Positions 7,338-15,893 of a stretch of DNA of 47,737 nucleotides are shown piece by piece; within the stretch, counting starts at the first letter, position 1, and each line of letters begins with the position of its first letter. Location of the stretch: NCBI GenBank assembly GCA_902806015.1, contig CADCUZ010000030.1:1-47737 (forward strand), given 5' to 3'. The notes beneath the pieces are model-generated. The model saw nothing but the letters and a program-made list of their open reading frames with translations. It had not been told where the DNA came from and ran no database searches. The position numbers and the translations under genes are program-made. The stretch comes from an uncultured Rubrobacteraceae bacterium (GTDB lineage: Bacteria; Actinomycetota; Rubrobacteria; Rubrobacterales; Rubrobacteraceae).

Positions 7338-9580
7338 GGTACTGGCTCTACGCGGCGGTGCTGGTGGCCGGGGCGGCGTTCTCCATCCTTTTCACCGGCG
7401 ACGTGTACAACGAGCCGGACACGGGCTTCGGCGACCTCTCGGTTGTCTCAATTATCGCGGGGGATAGGGCCTTTTTGCCCCTCCTCTTCGCCGCCGCCGT
7501 GGGGGCGCTGGTCGGGTCGGCGGGGCGGTGGAGGTTCGTCCTGCTGTTCCCGGTGGGGGCGCTTTATACCGTGCTCGCCGTCTACGGGATGCCGCCCGTG
7601 TTCTCGCCGGGCGAGTGGCGGGAGTTCGGGTACAGGATCGGCAACGACGTTATCGGGGCGGCGAACGTGATGTACGCCGAGCCCGTGCCCTACGACCTGG
7701 CACCCGGCATCTTCGTGATCATCCTGCCGGTCGTAGTTGTCCTTGCGACCTTCGCCACCACGGTTACCCTGTACGAGGGGGTCCCGGTCCTCTCGGTGGT
7801 GGTCCTCGGCCTAACCATAGGCGTCCTCTCTACCGTGGGTTTCGAGGACGGGGCAGGGCCGTTCTTCGCAGCCTTCCTGGCTTGCGCCGTAGGGCTCCTG
7901 CTGGCGGCGGGGTCCGTCGGGTCGGAGGGGCCGGGACGCACGGCGATCCTCGCGGGGGTGGCCGTGGTGGCGGTGGCGCTGCTGGTGCCGAGGCTACCCT
8001 TCAGCGACGCCACCATCAGCACCGGCATGATCGACTGGACCCGCATAGGGACCGGCGGTACCTCACGGCTCGACGTGCAGGCGGACGTGGGGGACTACCT
8101 GGCCGCGGGCAGGGACGCGGAGCTCTTCAGGGTCAGAAGCCCGGAGCCACTCCTCTGGCGCGGGGGGACGCTCGACTCCTTCGACGGCGTCCGGTGGTCG
8201 GACACCACCACCACACCCGTGGAGGACTACGGTAGTGAGCTCGCGCCCGGCATCCCCGCCCGGACCGTGGTGCAGGACGTGGAGGTCCTGAACGCGAAGA
8301 CCGACGTCCTGTTCGGGGGCTACAAGGTGGTGGCCACCGACCGGCTCGACGCGACGCAGAACTCCGACGCCTCCTGGACGCTGGACGAGCCGTTCGTCGA
8401 GGGCAGCACCTACCAGGTAACCTCGCGGATACCTCAGCCCTCCGAGAGCCAACTCCAGGCCGCCGGCACGGCCTACCCCTCCGCCGTCGAGAGAAAGTTC
8501 CTGCAGCTCCCGCCGAGCACGCCCGGGGTCGTCGCCGAGACGGCCCGGAGGATAGAAGGGGACTACGACACGGGCACGCCATACAACGCCGCGCGCGCCG
8601 TGGAACGGTACCTGATTTACGACGGCGGCTTTATCTACAATCTGGACGTGAGCTACCGCCGCGCGGACAAGGCCGTCGAGGAGTTTCTGGGGGACAGCAA
8701 GGAGGGCTTCTGCACACAGTTTTCGACCTCGATGGCGCTGATCCTGCGCGAGATGGACATCCCCTCACGCGTGGTCTATGGTGCGACGAGCGGGGAGGAG
8801 GTGGACGACGGCGAGTACATCGTGACCGGCTCCAACATGCACACTTGGGTCGAGGTCTACTTTCCGGGTGTGGGTTGGTACCCGTTCAACCCGACCCCCG
8901 GCTTCTCGATGCCCACGGCGATGGAGGCGAACGCGGCCAGGCCCCCGGTCCCCTACCCGATGTCGCCCCTCGGCCCGGAGGAGGGCCGTCTGGCCCAGCG
9001 CCAGCCGGCCCAGCAACGCCCGACCCCAGACCAACAGGAGCAAGAGGCCGCGCGGCAGGGCGGGGAGAACGTCGCGTCCGCCTCGGACAAAGGACGGACC
9101 CCGGCCTGGCCGCTCTTCGCCGCCCTGCCGATGCTACTCGTGGCGGCTGTCCCGCTCTCGAAAAGGGCGCTGGCGGCCCGGGGCAAGCCGGAGGATCTCT
9201 ACAGCGACCTTACGGGACGGCTGCGCGACGTCCTGCCACCGAACACCGCCGCCGTCGCTGACTCCTCGTCCCTGACTCCGACCGAGCGGGTCCTGCTGCT
9301 CTCAGGGGCCGCGGGCGTGGAGGAAGAACCGATGGGCCGGTTCGCCCGGGCTTACTCCGACCACCTCTACTCTGCGGCCGACGACGCCGGGGCCGTCTCG
9401 GAGACCCACCGTCGCGCTTTGCGGGCCTACGGGGGGCTGCCGCTCTGGAAGAGGACGCTCGCCGCGGTGAACCCGTCCTCGCTCCTCGCCCGTACGGGCA
9501 GAAGAGTGGCCGCGGGCAGGGCGCGGGTGGGCAAGGTACTGCGCGGAAAGGCCCGCCGAGCCTTCCGAAAGGAGCGTTGA
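7334..9580 (+). CDS. TgpA-like transglutaminase-domain membrane protein
   Basis: 748 residues: six or seven N-terminal membrane helices (about 1-235), a large outer domain, a transglutaminase-like core (about 430-530), a proline/glutamine-rich linker, another helix near 590-610 and a cytoplasmic DUF4129-like tail. Catalytic candidates are C460 in GFCTQF and H503 in NMHTWVEV. The third residue, normally Asp in the PFDPTPG motif, is N519 here (PFNPTPG), which may weaken or change catalysis. It is the last gene of the moxR-DUF58 operon, with a four-base overlap. Likely function is proteolysis or crosslinking at the cell surface; the substrate is unknown. Confidence 0.9.
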   Translation: MRYWLYAAVLVAGAAFSILFTGDVYNEPDTGFGDLSVVSIIAGDRAFLPLLFAAAVGALVGSAGRWRFVLLFPVGALYTVLAVYGMPPVFSPGEWREFGYRIGNDVIGAANVMYAEPVPYDLAPGIFVIILPVVVVLATFATTVTLYEGVPVLSVVVLGLTIGVLSTVGFEDGAGPFFAAFLACAVGLLLAAGSVGSEGPGRTAILAGVAVVAVALLVPRLPFSDATISTGMIDWTRIGTGGTSRLDVQADVGDYLAAGRDAELFRVRSPEPLLWRGGTLDSFDGVRWSDTTTTPVEDYGSELAPGIPARTVVQDVEVLNAKTDVLFGGYKVVATDRLDATQNSDASWTLDEPFVEGSTYQVTSRIPQPSESQLQAAGTAYPSAVERKFLQLPPSTPGVVAETARRIEGDYDTGTPYNAARAVERYLIYDGGFIYNLDVSYRRADKAVEEFLGDSKEGFCTQFSTSMALILREMDIPSRVVYGATSGEEVDDGEYIVTGSNMHTWVEVYFPGVGWYPFNPTPGFSMPTAMEANAARPPVPYPMSPLGPEEGRLAQRQPAQQRPTPDQQEQEAARQGGENVASASDKGRTPAWPLFAALPMLLVAAVPLSKRALAARGKPEDLYSDLTGRLRDVLPPNTAAVADSSSLTPTERVLLLSGAAGVEEEPMGRFARAYSDHLYSAADDAGAVSETHRRALRAYGGLPLWKRTLAAVNPSSLLARTGRRVAAGRARVGKVLRGKARRAFRKER

Positions 9581-9604
9581 AGTATACTGTGGGGGGTGTA
9601 ATAA
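9577..9604 (+). promoter_or_regulatory. Promoter of the Fe-S carrier gene
   Basis: TTGAAG, 16-base spacer, TAATAA (9599-9604). The -35 overlaps the stop codon of the transglutaminase gene. A TATACT at 9583-9588 is an alternative -10. Confidence 0.55.
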
Positions 9605-9644
9605 TGCTCAAACAAATCATCCCACTACAGCACGGGAGGTGCTG

Positions 9645-9992
9645 ATGCAGCAGAAAGAAGAGACCACCATCGTCAACATCACCGACAACGCTGCAGAGAA
9701 GGTCAAGAGCCTCATGGCTCAGGAGGGCGAAGAGGACCTCGCGCTGCGCATCGGTGTCAGGCCCGGGGGCTGCTCCGGCTTCCAGTACAATATCTACTTC
9801 GACGATGAGATCGCCGAGGACGACGAGGTCTTCGAGACGAAGGGCGTCAAGCTCGCCATCGACGCCATGAGCGTCCCGTATATCATGGGCAGCGAGTTCG
9901 ATTACGTCGACGGCCTCATGGGCGCCGGCTTCGCCGTCAACAACCCGAACGTTCAGGGCGGCTGCGGCTGCGGCAGCTCCTTCACCTGCTAG
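9645..9992 (+). CDS. erpA: A-type iron-sulfur cluster carrier (ErpA/IscA/HesB family)
   Basis: 115-residue A-type carrier that holds and delivers Fe-S clusters to apo-proteins. The three conserved cysteines are visible: C43 in GGCSGF and C107/C109 in GGCGCG. ATG at 9645 has GGGAGG five bases upstream. The gene has its own promoter and a strong terminator, so it is monocistronic. The family is certain; the split between ErpA and IscA by name is not. Confidence 0.93.
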   Translation: MQQKEETTIVNITDNAAEKVKSLMAQEGEEDLALRIGVRPGGCSGFQYNIYFDDEIAEDDEVFETKGVKLAIDAMSVPYIMGSEFDYVDGLMGAGFAVNNPNVQGGCGCGSSFTC

Positions 9993-10014
9993 AGAACCGG
10001 TAACTCGAAATCCC

Positions 10015-10046
10015 AAGCCCGGGGCCTCACCGCCCCGGGCTTTTTT
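10015..10046 (+). terminator. Intrinsic terminator after the Fe-S carrier gene
   Basis: Perfect 9-bp stem GCCCGGGGC / GCCCCGGGC with a six-base loop, followed by six T; an A pair upstream can extend the stem. Confidence 0.95.
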
Positions 10047-10118
10047 GCGCGGGGATGACGGGGGCGGGTGGCTTCGATACGGGGTTCGGGCTGAGGCGTG
10101 CCGTTACGAAACCCGTTT

Positions 10119-10211
10119 CTACGGCGCGTCCTCCGTGAGGAGCCCCTCCAGCAGGGCGACGGGTTCGGGGCAGAGCTTGTCGCCGCTCTCTTTGCGCAGG
10201 ATGTCCAGCAT
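10119..10211 (-). pseudogene. 30-codon fragment, possibly the end of a lost gene
   Basis: Short minus-strand frame with natural protein composition (ILRKESGDKLCPEPVALLEG). It weakly resembles the last helix of HD-GYP-type proteins. There is no strong ribosome site. It could be a remnant or a chance frame; the rest of 10047-10298 shows nothing else. Confidence 0.22.
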
Positions 10212-10298
10212 TTTTCTCTAGGCAGGGCCCTGTGGTACGGGCACCATCTTAACCCAAAACGCGGCCTCGTTCCCGTTTTTCGCTTTCCGCGCTGCGGG

Positions 10299-10865
10299 TC
10301 AAGAACGCTCGTCGAGCCGGTCCAGGGCGAGCATGACGGCGGCGACGCCGCTCGAGGAGACGATCTCGCCCGAGCGGACCAGCCCCGAAACCTCGCCGAG
10401 CGGGACGCGCACCACCTCGATGGACTCGTGCTCGTCTGGGTCGGGTGGGGCGGTCTCCTCCACGCCGCGGGCGAGGAACAGGTACGCCCAGTTGTTCTTC
10501 AGGCTCGGGGACGAGGCGAGCGCGCCGAGCGGTTCCCACCCCCCGCCGCCGTAGCCGGTCTCCTCCGCCAGCTCTCGCCTGGCCGCGGCCTGCGGCACTT
10601 CGCCCTCCTCGATGAGGCCCGCGGGGAGCCCGAGCTCCATCCTCTCGAGCGGAGGTCGGTACTGGCGCACTAGGACGACCTCGCCGTCCCCCGTGACCGG
10701 GAAGACTATGGCGGCGTCGGGGCGTTCGAGCACATAGTACGGGTCTTTGACAACCCCGTCGGGCAGCCGCAGCCGGTCGGAGCGGAGGTTGAAGTACGGG
10801 GTTTCGAGAAGCGTCTCGCCGCCGAGGCGTTTCCAGGCGCCTTCAGCCAACGCCGGCCTCGTCAA
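10299..10865 (-). CDS. Nudix hydrolase, ADP-ribose pyrophosphatase type
   Basis: 188-residue Nudix enzyme. The box follows the consensus exactly: G83, E89, R97-E98-L99, E101-E102, G104 (GLIEEGE...RELAEETGY). The preceding beta strands (VVLVRQYR, ELPAG-like LGLPAG) match ADP-ribose/ADP-sugar pyrophosphatases that clean up nucleotide sugars. It overlaps the 3' end of the receiver-like gene upstream by 23 bases, so the two are co-transcribed. Confidence 0.92.
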   Translation of the reverse strand: MTRPALAEGAWKRLGGETLLETPYFNLRSDRLRLPDGVVKDPYYVLERPDAAIVFPVTGDGEVVLVRQYRPPLERMELGLPAGLIEEGEVPQAAARRELAEETGYGGGGWEPLGALASSPSLKNNWAYLFLARGVEETAPPDPDEHESIEVVRVPLGEVSGLVRSGEIVSSSGVAAVMLALDRLDERS

Positions 10866-11238
10866 CCGTATCGGCGGCCTCGCCTTCGGCCAGAACCTTC
10901 GGCAGGTCTCTGGTGAAGGCGCTGCGGGCCATGACGCGGTCGCAGCCGGACTCTTTTGCCGCGACCGCGAGGTCCTTCTGGACGTGGGAGAGGAAGCCGA
11001 CCGTCCTCACGCCTCTCGTCGCCTCTTCGGACTTTACGGTTCGCAGGAGCCGGAGGGGCTCGAAGCGGGAGGAGTTGAGGTCGAGGATCAGGAGGTCCGG
11101 GGGCGAGTCCTTGAGGGCGTCTGCGAGCTTGGTCGGGCTGCGGGGGAAGGAGGCCTCGACGCCGAGTTGGGTGGCAGTCTCGGAGATTTTACTCCGAAAC
11201 AGCAGGTCTTCCACGGCCGCGATCACTGTTCTCACCAA
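10843..11238 (-). CDS. Atypical response-regulator receiver-like protein
   Basis: 131-residue single-domain protein. The fold resembles a receiver: AAVEDLLF start, PPDLLILDLN with an aspartate at the phosphoacceptor place, and a final VMARSAF where a receiver has its K-P; the lysine is replaced. No output domain. The TTG start at 11238 is chosen because GGAGG lies nine bases upstream; GTG three bases later is an alternative. It sits divergently from the ABC exporter and upstream of the Nudix gene. The role is unknown; phosphorylation is doubtful because of the missing lysine. Confidence 0.72.
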   Translation of the reverse strand: MVRTVIAAVEDLLFRSKISETATQLGVEASFPRSPTKLADALKDSPPDLLILDLNSSRFEPLRLLRTVKSEEATRGVRTVGFLSHVQKDLAVAAKESGCDRVMARSAFTRDLPKVLAEGEAADTVDEAGVG

Positions 11239-11301
11239 GGTCGGTACGCCTCCAAGCTCATCGTTGGTATGCCTCGCACATTCTACTCTTTGGGGTTGCG
11301 G

Positions 11302-11307
11302 TATCAT
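11302..11307 (+). promoter_or_regulatory. -10 element of the ABC exporter, leaderless layout
   Basis: TATCAT ending six bases before the GTG at 11314; the -35 is weak. Confidence 0.5.
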
Positions 11308-11313
11308 ATTTGC

Positions 11314-13134
11314 GTGGAAAGATTGATCGAAGCCCGCGCCAGTCTGGGGCGCACAAGAGAGACGCTATCGAACTTCGCGCCGTTCCTCAAGACCCGCCGC
11401 AAAGGCCTGCTCTTCGCGCTGTTCGTGCTGCTGCTGGAGACCGGTACGAGCCTTGCCCAGCCGTGGCCGCTCGCCTTGATCATCGACTACGTGCTGGCCG
11501 AGAACAACAAGCCCCCGCCGGACTTTTTGCCCGGCTTCTTGCAAGACAAGGCGGCCTTGCTCGCCGCGATAGCTTTCCTTATTGTGCTCATCTTTACCCT
11601 TACGCGGAGTGTGGCCTCGTTCCGGCGCTTTGTCTTGCAGAAGCTCGGGCAGGAGACGGTCTTCGACATGCGCGAGGCGCTGTATGCGAAAGTCCACGCC
11701 CTCGGCCTCGACTACCACGGCAAGAAGAGGACCGGAGACACCATCACCCGCGTGACGAGCGACGTCAAGGAGGTCCGCACTCTGCTAGTGGACTCCGTGG
11801 TGGAGGTGTTATCTTCCGTCATGATTCTGCTGGGGATGCTCGTCGTGATGCTGTGGCTTGACTGGCAGCTCACCCTGCTCGCCCTCGTCACCGTCCCGTT
11901 CCTCTTTCTGGCCGTGAGCCGCTACCGGCGGGCGCTCGTCGAACGGATGCGGGTCGTGAGGACGAAGGAGGGCATCATCGCGAGCGTGATGCAGGAGGCC
12001 ATAACCGGCATCCGGGCCGTCAAGCTCTTCGCCCGCGAGAGCGACGAGATGGAGCGCTTTCGCAAGGAGAGCCGCGACTCTTTGCGCGCCAGCGTGGACA
12101 GCGCCGTCATCGAGGCCAAGTTCAGCACCGTACTCGGCGTCGTCGGCGGCATTGGCACCGCGCTCGTCGTGTACTTCGGCGCGCGCCAGGTGCTCTCGGG
12201 GGTCCTTTCGTTGGGCGACCTTACGGTTTTCGTGGCCTACCTAGCCCTTTTTCTCTCGCCGTTGTGGGCGCTGAGCCGGCAGGTCAACCAGATCGGCAAG
12301 TCTCTCGTCTCTGGAGAGCGGATCATCGAGCTGCTGAACGCGGAGCCCACCGTCAAGGACGAGCCCGGCGCCGCCCCCGCGCCCCTCTTCGACGGCCGCG
12401 TCGCCTTGGAGGACGTCCGCTTCTCCTACGAGGACGAGGCCGGGGAGGTCCTGCGGGGGGCGGACTTCGAGGTCGAGGCGGGCAGCCGTGTCGCCCTCGT
12501 GGGCGTCAGCGGCGCCGGCAAGACGACGGTGACAAGCCTCATCGCTCGCCTCTACGACCCGCAGGAGGGACGGGTCCTGATAGACGGACGGGACATAAGG
12601 GAGTTCACGCTCAAGTCGCTGCGCGACGAGATCACCTTCGTCCCGCAAGACCCGATGCTCTTTCGGGCCACGGTCGCGGAGAACATCTCCTACGGAAAGC
12701 CCGGCGCGAGCCGGGAAGAGATAGAGGCCGCGGCCGACCTTGCTGGGGCCGACGATTTCGTCCGGGAGATGCCAGACGGCTACGACACGATGCTCTCGGA
12801 GCGCGGCGAGAGCCTCTCGGGCGGCCAGCGCCAACGCATCTCTATAGCCAGAGCGATGCTGAGGGACACCCCGATCCTGATCCTGGACGAACCCCAGTCC
12901 GGCCTCGATGCGGAGGCCGCGAACGCTGTCGAGGAGAGCTGGCGGGCGCTGACCGCCGGCAGGACCACCTTCGTAATCGCCCACGAGCTGAGGCTGGTCA
13001 GGAACGTGGACCAGATCTTGGTCCTCCAAGAAGGCCGCGTCGCCGAGGCCGGGACCCACGAAGACCTCGCCTCCTCCGGCGGCCTCTACGCGAGGCTTCT
13101 CTCTCTTCAGGAACGCGACCCCGTCCAACCGTAG
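11314..13134 (+). CDS. ABC exporter, fused membrane and ATPase domains
   Basis: 606-residue half-transporter that would work as a dimer to export lipids, peptides or drugs. Six membrane helices lie in about 30-310. The ATPase domain has Walker A GVSGAGKTT (397-405), signature LSGGQRQR (from 501) and Walker B ILILDEP (D525, E526). The D-loop reads PQSGLD instead of ATSALD, and the H-loop is IAHEL. The GTG start at 11314 is preferred: the upstream frame is not protein-like and a -10 box lies just ahead. A 23-codon membrane peptide gene follows 13 bases after the stop. Confidence 0.93.
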   Translation: MERLIEARASLGRTRETLSNFAPFLKTRRKGLLFALFVLLLETGTSLAQPWPLALIIDYVLAENNKPPPDFLPGFLQDKAALLAAIAFLIVLIFTLTRSVASFRRFVLQKLGQETVFDMREALYAKVHALGLDYHGKKRTGDTITRVTSDVKEVRTLLVDSVVEVLSSVMILLGMLVVMLWLDWQLTLLALVTVPFLFLAVSRYRRALVERMRVVRTKEGIIASVMQEAITGIRAVKLFARESDEMERFRKESRDSLRASVDSAVIEAKFSTVLGVVGGIGTALVVYFGARQVLSGVLSLGDLTVFVAYLALFLSPLWALSRQVNQIGKSLVSGERIIELLNAEPTVKDEPGAAPAPLFDGRVALEDVRFSYEDEAGEVLRGADFEVEAGSRVALVGVSGAGKTTVTSLIARLYDPQEGRVLIDGRDIREFTLKSLRDEITFVPQDPMLFRATVAENISYGKPGASREEIEAAADLAGADDFVREMPDGYDTMLSERGESLSGGQRQRISIARAMLRDTPILILDEPQSGLDAEAANAVEESWRALTAGRTTFVIAHELRLVRNVDQILVLQEGRVAEAGTHEDLASSGGLYARLLSLQERDPVQP

Positions 13135-13147
13135 AGAGGAGGGGCCC

Positions 13148-13219
13148 TTGAAGGAACTGCTGATAATCAGCATCGTCCTTACCGCTGTGGCAGTCTTTGT
13201 CTACGCCTCGTTCGCGTAG
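13148..13219 (+). CDS. Single-helix membrane micropeptide, 23 residues
   Basis: TTG-started frame with a near-perfect ribosome site (GGAGGGG about four bases upstream). The product is a short basic/acidic head (KELL) followed by one hydrophobic helix rich in I, V, L and A, ending YASFA. It follows the ABC exporter stop by 13 bases, so it is probably in the same transcript. It could be a small modulatory subunit of the exporter, as known for several bacterial transporters; that is inference. Frames of this size can arise by chance, but the strong ribosome site and clean helix argue for a gene. Confidence 0.62.
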   Translation: MKELLIISIVLTAVAVFVYASFA

Positions 13220-13413
13220 GAGACCTCTCCCGGGTCGCTCGAAACCGCCTGGCGGCGCTGGAGCGGTAGATCCAGTGTATACCCACTCCTGCCGGCCACG
13301 AACGTCCGCGTCATAGGTGATCCCTTTTTCTGCCTGTCGAGCGACGCCGGCATCCCCGCGCCGGCTCGGGGCCGGGCTCTTCTCCCGACGGTACCCCCAA
13401 GCCGGAGACAGAC

Positions 13414-13441
13414 TTGACGACGGAAGATTTTCGATTATAGA
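13414..13441 (+). promoter_or_regulatory. Intact promoter ahead of the broken copper ATPase gene
   Basis: TTGACG, 16-base spacer, TATAGA, followed at once by AGGAGGGGG. A good sigma-70-type promoter and ribosome site remain although the gene they served is decayed. Confidence 0.65.
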
Positions 13442-13450
13442 GGAGGGGGT

Positions 13451-13820
13451 GTAAAGAAGACGGCTAAGCGGGAGGTTGCGGTGGCGGGTGAGCGCGGGGG
13501 GAGAGCACTTTCGAGTTTCCAGTAAGGGGGATAACGTGCGCCTCGTGTGTTCGGCGGGCCAAGATGAGGTCTTAGGCCGCGTGAGGGGCGTCGAAGACGC
13601 TAGCGTGAACCTCGCCACCGAGAAAGCGAATGTGGGCTACGACCCTGTGGACGAACCGGGTTTTTACGAACTGCACTTCTGGGCCTTCGCCTACAACGCC
13701 CCCTGGTCTCGGTGGCGGCAGGAGCTCTCTTCCCGTCCTTTGAGGTGCTGTTGAGCCCGGTCTTAGCCGCCGCGGCGATGGCGATGAGCTCGGTGAGCGT
13801 GGTGACCAACGGCCTCCTCT
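13451..13820 (+). pseudogene. Copper-translocating P-type ATPase remnant
   Basis: Both ends of a CopA-type pump are recognisable but the middle is gone. The N-terminus reads KKTAKREVAVAGERGG (start codon position now GTA, 13451), then shifts frame into EHFRV and a heavy-metal domain piece, GVEDASVNLATEKANVGYDP; the CxxC metal site is lost. Directly after comes the last helices of the pump, WAFAYNA in one frame and AAGALFPSFEVLLSPVLAAA with MAMSSVSVVTN in the next. A full protein would be about 750-800 residues, so roughly 2 kb is deleted. The promoter upstream is intact. Confidence 0.78.
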
Positions 13821-13979
13821 CAGGACCGGCAGCCCGCGGCTGCTACTACGTCCAGGATGACTCCTCGGAAGATAGGCGGCGCCTCCGGAGGGAAGGCGCG
13901 CAGGTACTCGATATGTAGCTAACGTCCATTTGGTGCGCCGCTGAACATACCATCGGTGACCTCCGGCCAAACCCGCCTC

Positions 13980-15014
13980 TCAGTACAGGAGCCGCTTGTC
14001 GAGCACGTTGACGAGAACCTCCCCCGCCAGGAAACGGCGGAGGTTCTCGCAGAAGAGGTCCGTCTGGGCGGCATTTATGAGCTCTGGCACGACGTCCGTG
14101 GTGTGGGCGCTGATGATGACGTTCTCCATCTCCCATAGCGGGCTCTCCTCCGGCAAAGGTTCCACCTCGAACACGTCGAGCGCCGCCCCGGAGAGGTGGC
14201 CGCCCCGGAGCGCCTCGACCAGGGCCGCCTCTTCTACCACCGTCCCGCGGCCGACGTTGGCGAAAAACGCGCCGGGCTTGATGGTGGCTATGGTCTCGCG
14301 GTCCAGCAACCTCTCGGTCTCCGGCGTGCCCGGGAGCGTCAGGGCCACGAAGTCCGCCCCGGCCAGAGCTTCCGGCAGGTTCTGCGTCGCGTGGAGCTCG
14401 TCGAACGAGGCCCATGCGGCGTCGTCCTCGCGTATGGCCCGTTTGACGCCGACCACGTGCATGCCGAAGGGGCGTGCCCGGTCGGCTATGGCCCGCCCGA
14501 TACTCCCCGTCCCGACGACACACAGCGTCTTCCGCTCCAAAGTGCCGGTCGTACCTTGCCGCCAGGTCTTCGTCGCCTTGTCCTCCCTGAGGAGGTCCAG
14601 GCCCTTCGCGTGCTGGAGCATGCCCATCAGCACGAACTCCGCCAGCGGACCCGAGTAGATCCCGCTCGCCGTCGTCACCACGACGTCGGTCCCCACGAGG
14701 CCCGCAGCCCGCGCCACCTCCCCGGCCCCGGCCATGCTCCCCTGCACCCACCGCAGCTTCCGCGCGACCTCCGTCAGGTCCCTAACGTGCCCGCGCGGAA
14801 AGTCGTAGAGCACCTCTGCCTCCCCCAGTATCCCCAGGAACTCCTCTTCCTCTCGGGGCGTCCGTTCCCAATCTTCGGGCCCATTGTGGTCGCCCTCCCA
14901 GCGTGGCGGCGGGACGAGGTCAGGCCGGTAGAGGATCTTAAGCCTCTCGTCCACCTCCCGAATACGGCGGACGAACTCCTCCTCGAAGAAACTGGTTATC
15001 GCGACCGTCGTCAA
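13980..15014 (-). CDS. D-2-hydroxyacid dehydrogenase, NAD-dependent
   Basis: 344-residue enzyme that interconverts 2-keto acids and D-2-hydroxy acids. The dinucleotide motif VGTGSIGRAIA lies near 165-175; catalytic residues of the family are visible as NVGRGTVV (Arg), FEVEPLP (Glu) and ISAHTT (His). The TTG start at 15014 has AGGGAG five to six bases upstream. Close members are annotated as glyoxylate/hydroxypyruvate reductase or phosphoglycerate dehydrogenase-like; the substrate cannot be told. It stands alone, beside decayed genes. Confidence 0.9.
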   Translation of the reverse strand: MTTVAITSFFEEEFVRRIREVDERLKILYRPDLVPPPRWEGDHNGPEDWERTPREEEEFLGILGEAEVLYDFPRGHVRDLTEVARKLRWVQGSMAGAGEVARAAGLVGTDVVVTTASGIYSGPLAEFVLMGMLQHAKGLDLLREDKATKTWRQGTTGTLERKTLCVVGTGSIGRAIADRARPFGMHVVGVKRAIREDDAAWASFDELHATQNLPEALAGADFVALTLPGTPETERLLDRETIATIKPGAFFANVGRGTVVEEAALVEALRGGHLSGAALDVFEVEPLPEESPLWEMENVIISAHTTDVVPELINAAQTDLFCENLRRFLAGEVLVNVLDKRLLY

Positions 15015-15248
15015 ATCGTCTCTCCCTTCGGCCTATCACGGCTTGTTCGCGGCTGTCAGCGCCCTGGCCCCCGCTCTCGGCGCGCCGCCTTCGGGGGCTT
15101 TCGGACGCAGCTTAGCCCGTCGCGCGACACAGTGCCGGCCAGGCTCGCGCGGCCTTTCGGCTGGAGAACCGCCTCGGAGGCCGTGATGCCCGCGAAAACC
15201 GGTGGGTCGGGGGCGTGCGGGAAAATGGCGCAGATGGCGCGCAGACGC

Positions 15249-15254
15249 TAACCT
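15249..15254 (+). promoter_or_regulatory. -10 element, leaderless layout
   Basis: TAACCT ending six bases before the GTG at 15261 of the Nudix gene. Confidence 0.4.
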
Positions 15255-15260
15255 TGTCGC

Positions 15261-15893
15261 GTGGACGAGCTGATCGACGTGCTGGACGAGAGCGGTGGGC
15301 GGACCGGCGAGGTCGTCTGGAAGAGCGAGGCGCACCGGCGGGGGCTGTGGCACCGGTGTTTTCACTGCTGGATCTGCGCCCCCGCGACAAGCGAAGGGGG
15401 ACCGTTCTTGCTCGTGCAGCGCCGTGCCGCCGAGAAGGACACCTGGCCGGGACGCCTGGACGCCACCGCGGCCGGGCACCTCGCGGCGGTAGAAGAACCT
15501 CTGGATGGCCTGCGGGAGGTCGAGGAGGAGCTCGGGTTGCTCGTGGAAGCCGAGAGGCTCGTGCCGCTCGGGACACGTCGGGTCGAGCTCGAGATACCGG
15601 GCGGGCTAGACCGGGAGTTTCACTACGTGTTTCTGCTCCCGGACGGGACCCCCCCGAAAAACTTCCTGCTGCAGCGGGAAGAGGTCGAGTCCGTGCTTCG
15701 CCTCGATCTTGACGACGCGGAGACGCTATGGGGCACGGGTTCCGTGCCCGCACGGGAGTACCCGACCGGGGCGCCCTTCGACACGCGGGTTGGTCCCGAG
15801 GACTTTGTTCCGTATAAGGATGATTACCTGCGCCTGGTCTCGCTCGCGGCCCGGCGGGTTGTCGCTGGAGAACGCCCGCAGGCGATCTTCTAA
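15261..15893 (+). CDS. Nudix hydrolase, isopentenyl-diphosphate isomerase-like
   Basis: 210-residue Nudix protein of the YfcD/IDI-like branch: starts DELIDVLDESG, then WHRCFHCWI and a Nudix box in the region AAGHLAAVEEPLDGL followed by REVEEELGL. The box has G, R-E-V-EE-E-L-G in place. Family members hydrolyse nucleoside or isoprenoid diphosphate compounds; the substrate is unknown. It is convergent with the next gene, with a four-base overlap of the 3' ends. Confidence 0.87.
   Translation: MDELIDVLDESGGRTGEVVWKSEAHRRGLWHRCFHCWICAPATSEGGPFLLVQRRAAEKDTWPGRLDATAAGHLAAVEEPLDGLREVEEELGLLVEAERLVPLGTRRVELEIPGGLDREFHYVFLLPDGTPPKNFLLQREEVESVLRLDLDDAETLWGTGSVPAREYPTGAPFDTRVGPEDFVPYKDDYLRLVSLAARRVVAGERPQAIF

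Noticed and set aside
10747..11313. N-terminal extension of the ABC exporter
   Set aside because: It runs antisense to the receiver-like gene and the -10 box lies just before the GTG at 11314.
12886..12905. Unusual DEPQSGLD motif of the ABC exporter as a sign of inactivity
   Set aside because: Catalytic D and E, the signature and the switch histidine are all present; the change affects only variable positions.
13846..14751. Long minus frame over the hydroxyacid dehydrogenase
   Set aside because: Arg/Gly-rich shadow of the real gene in another frame; the same applies to the other long overlapping frames in the window.
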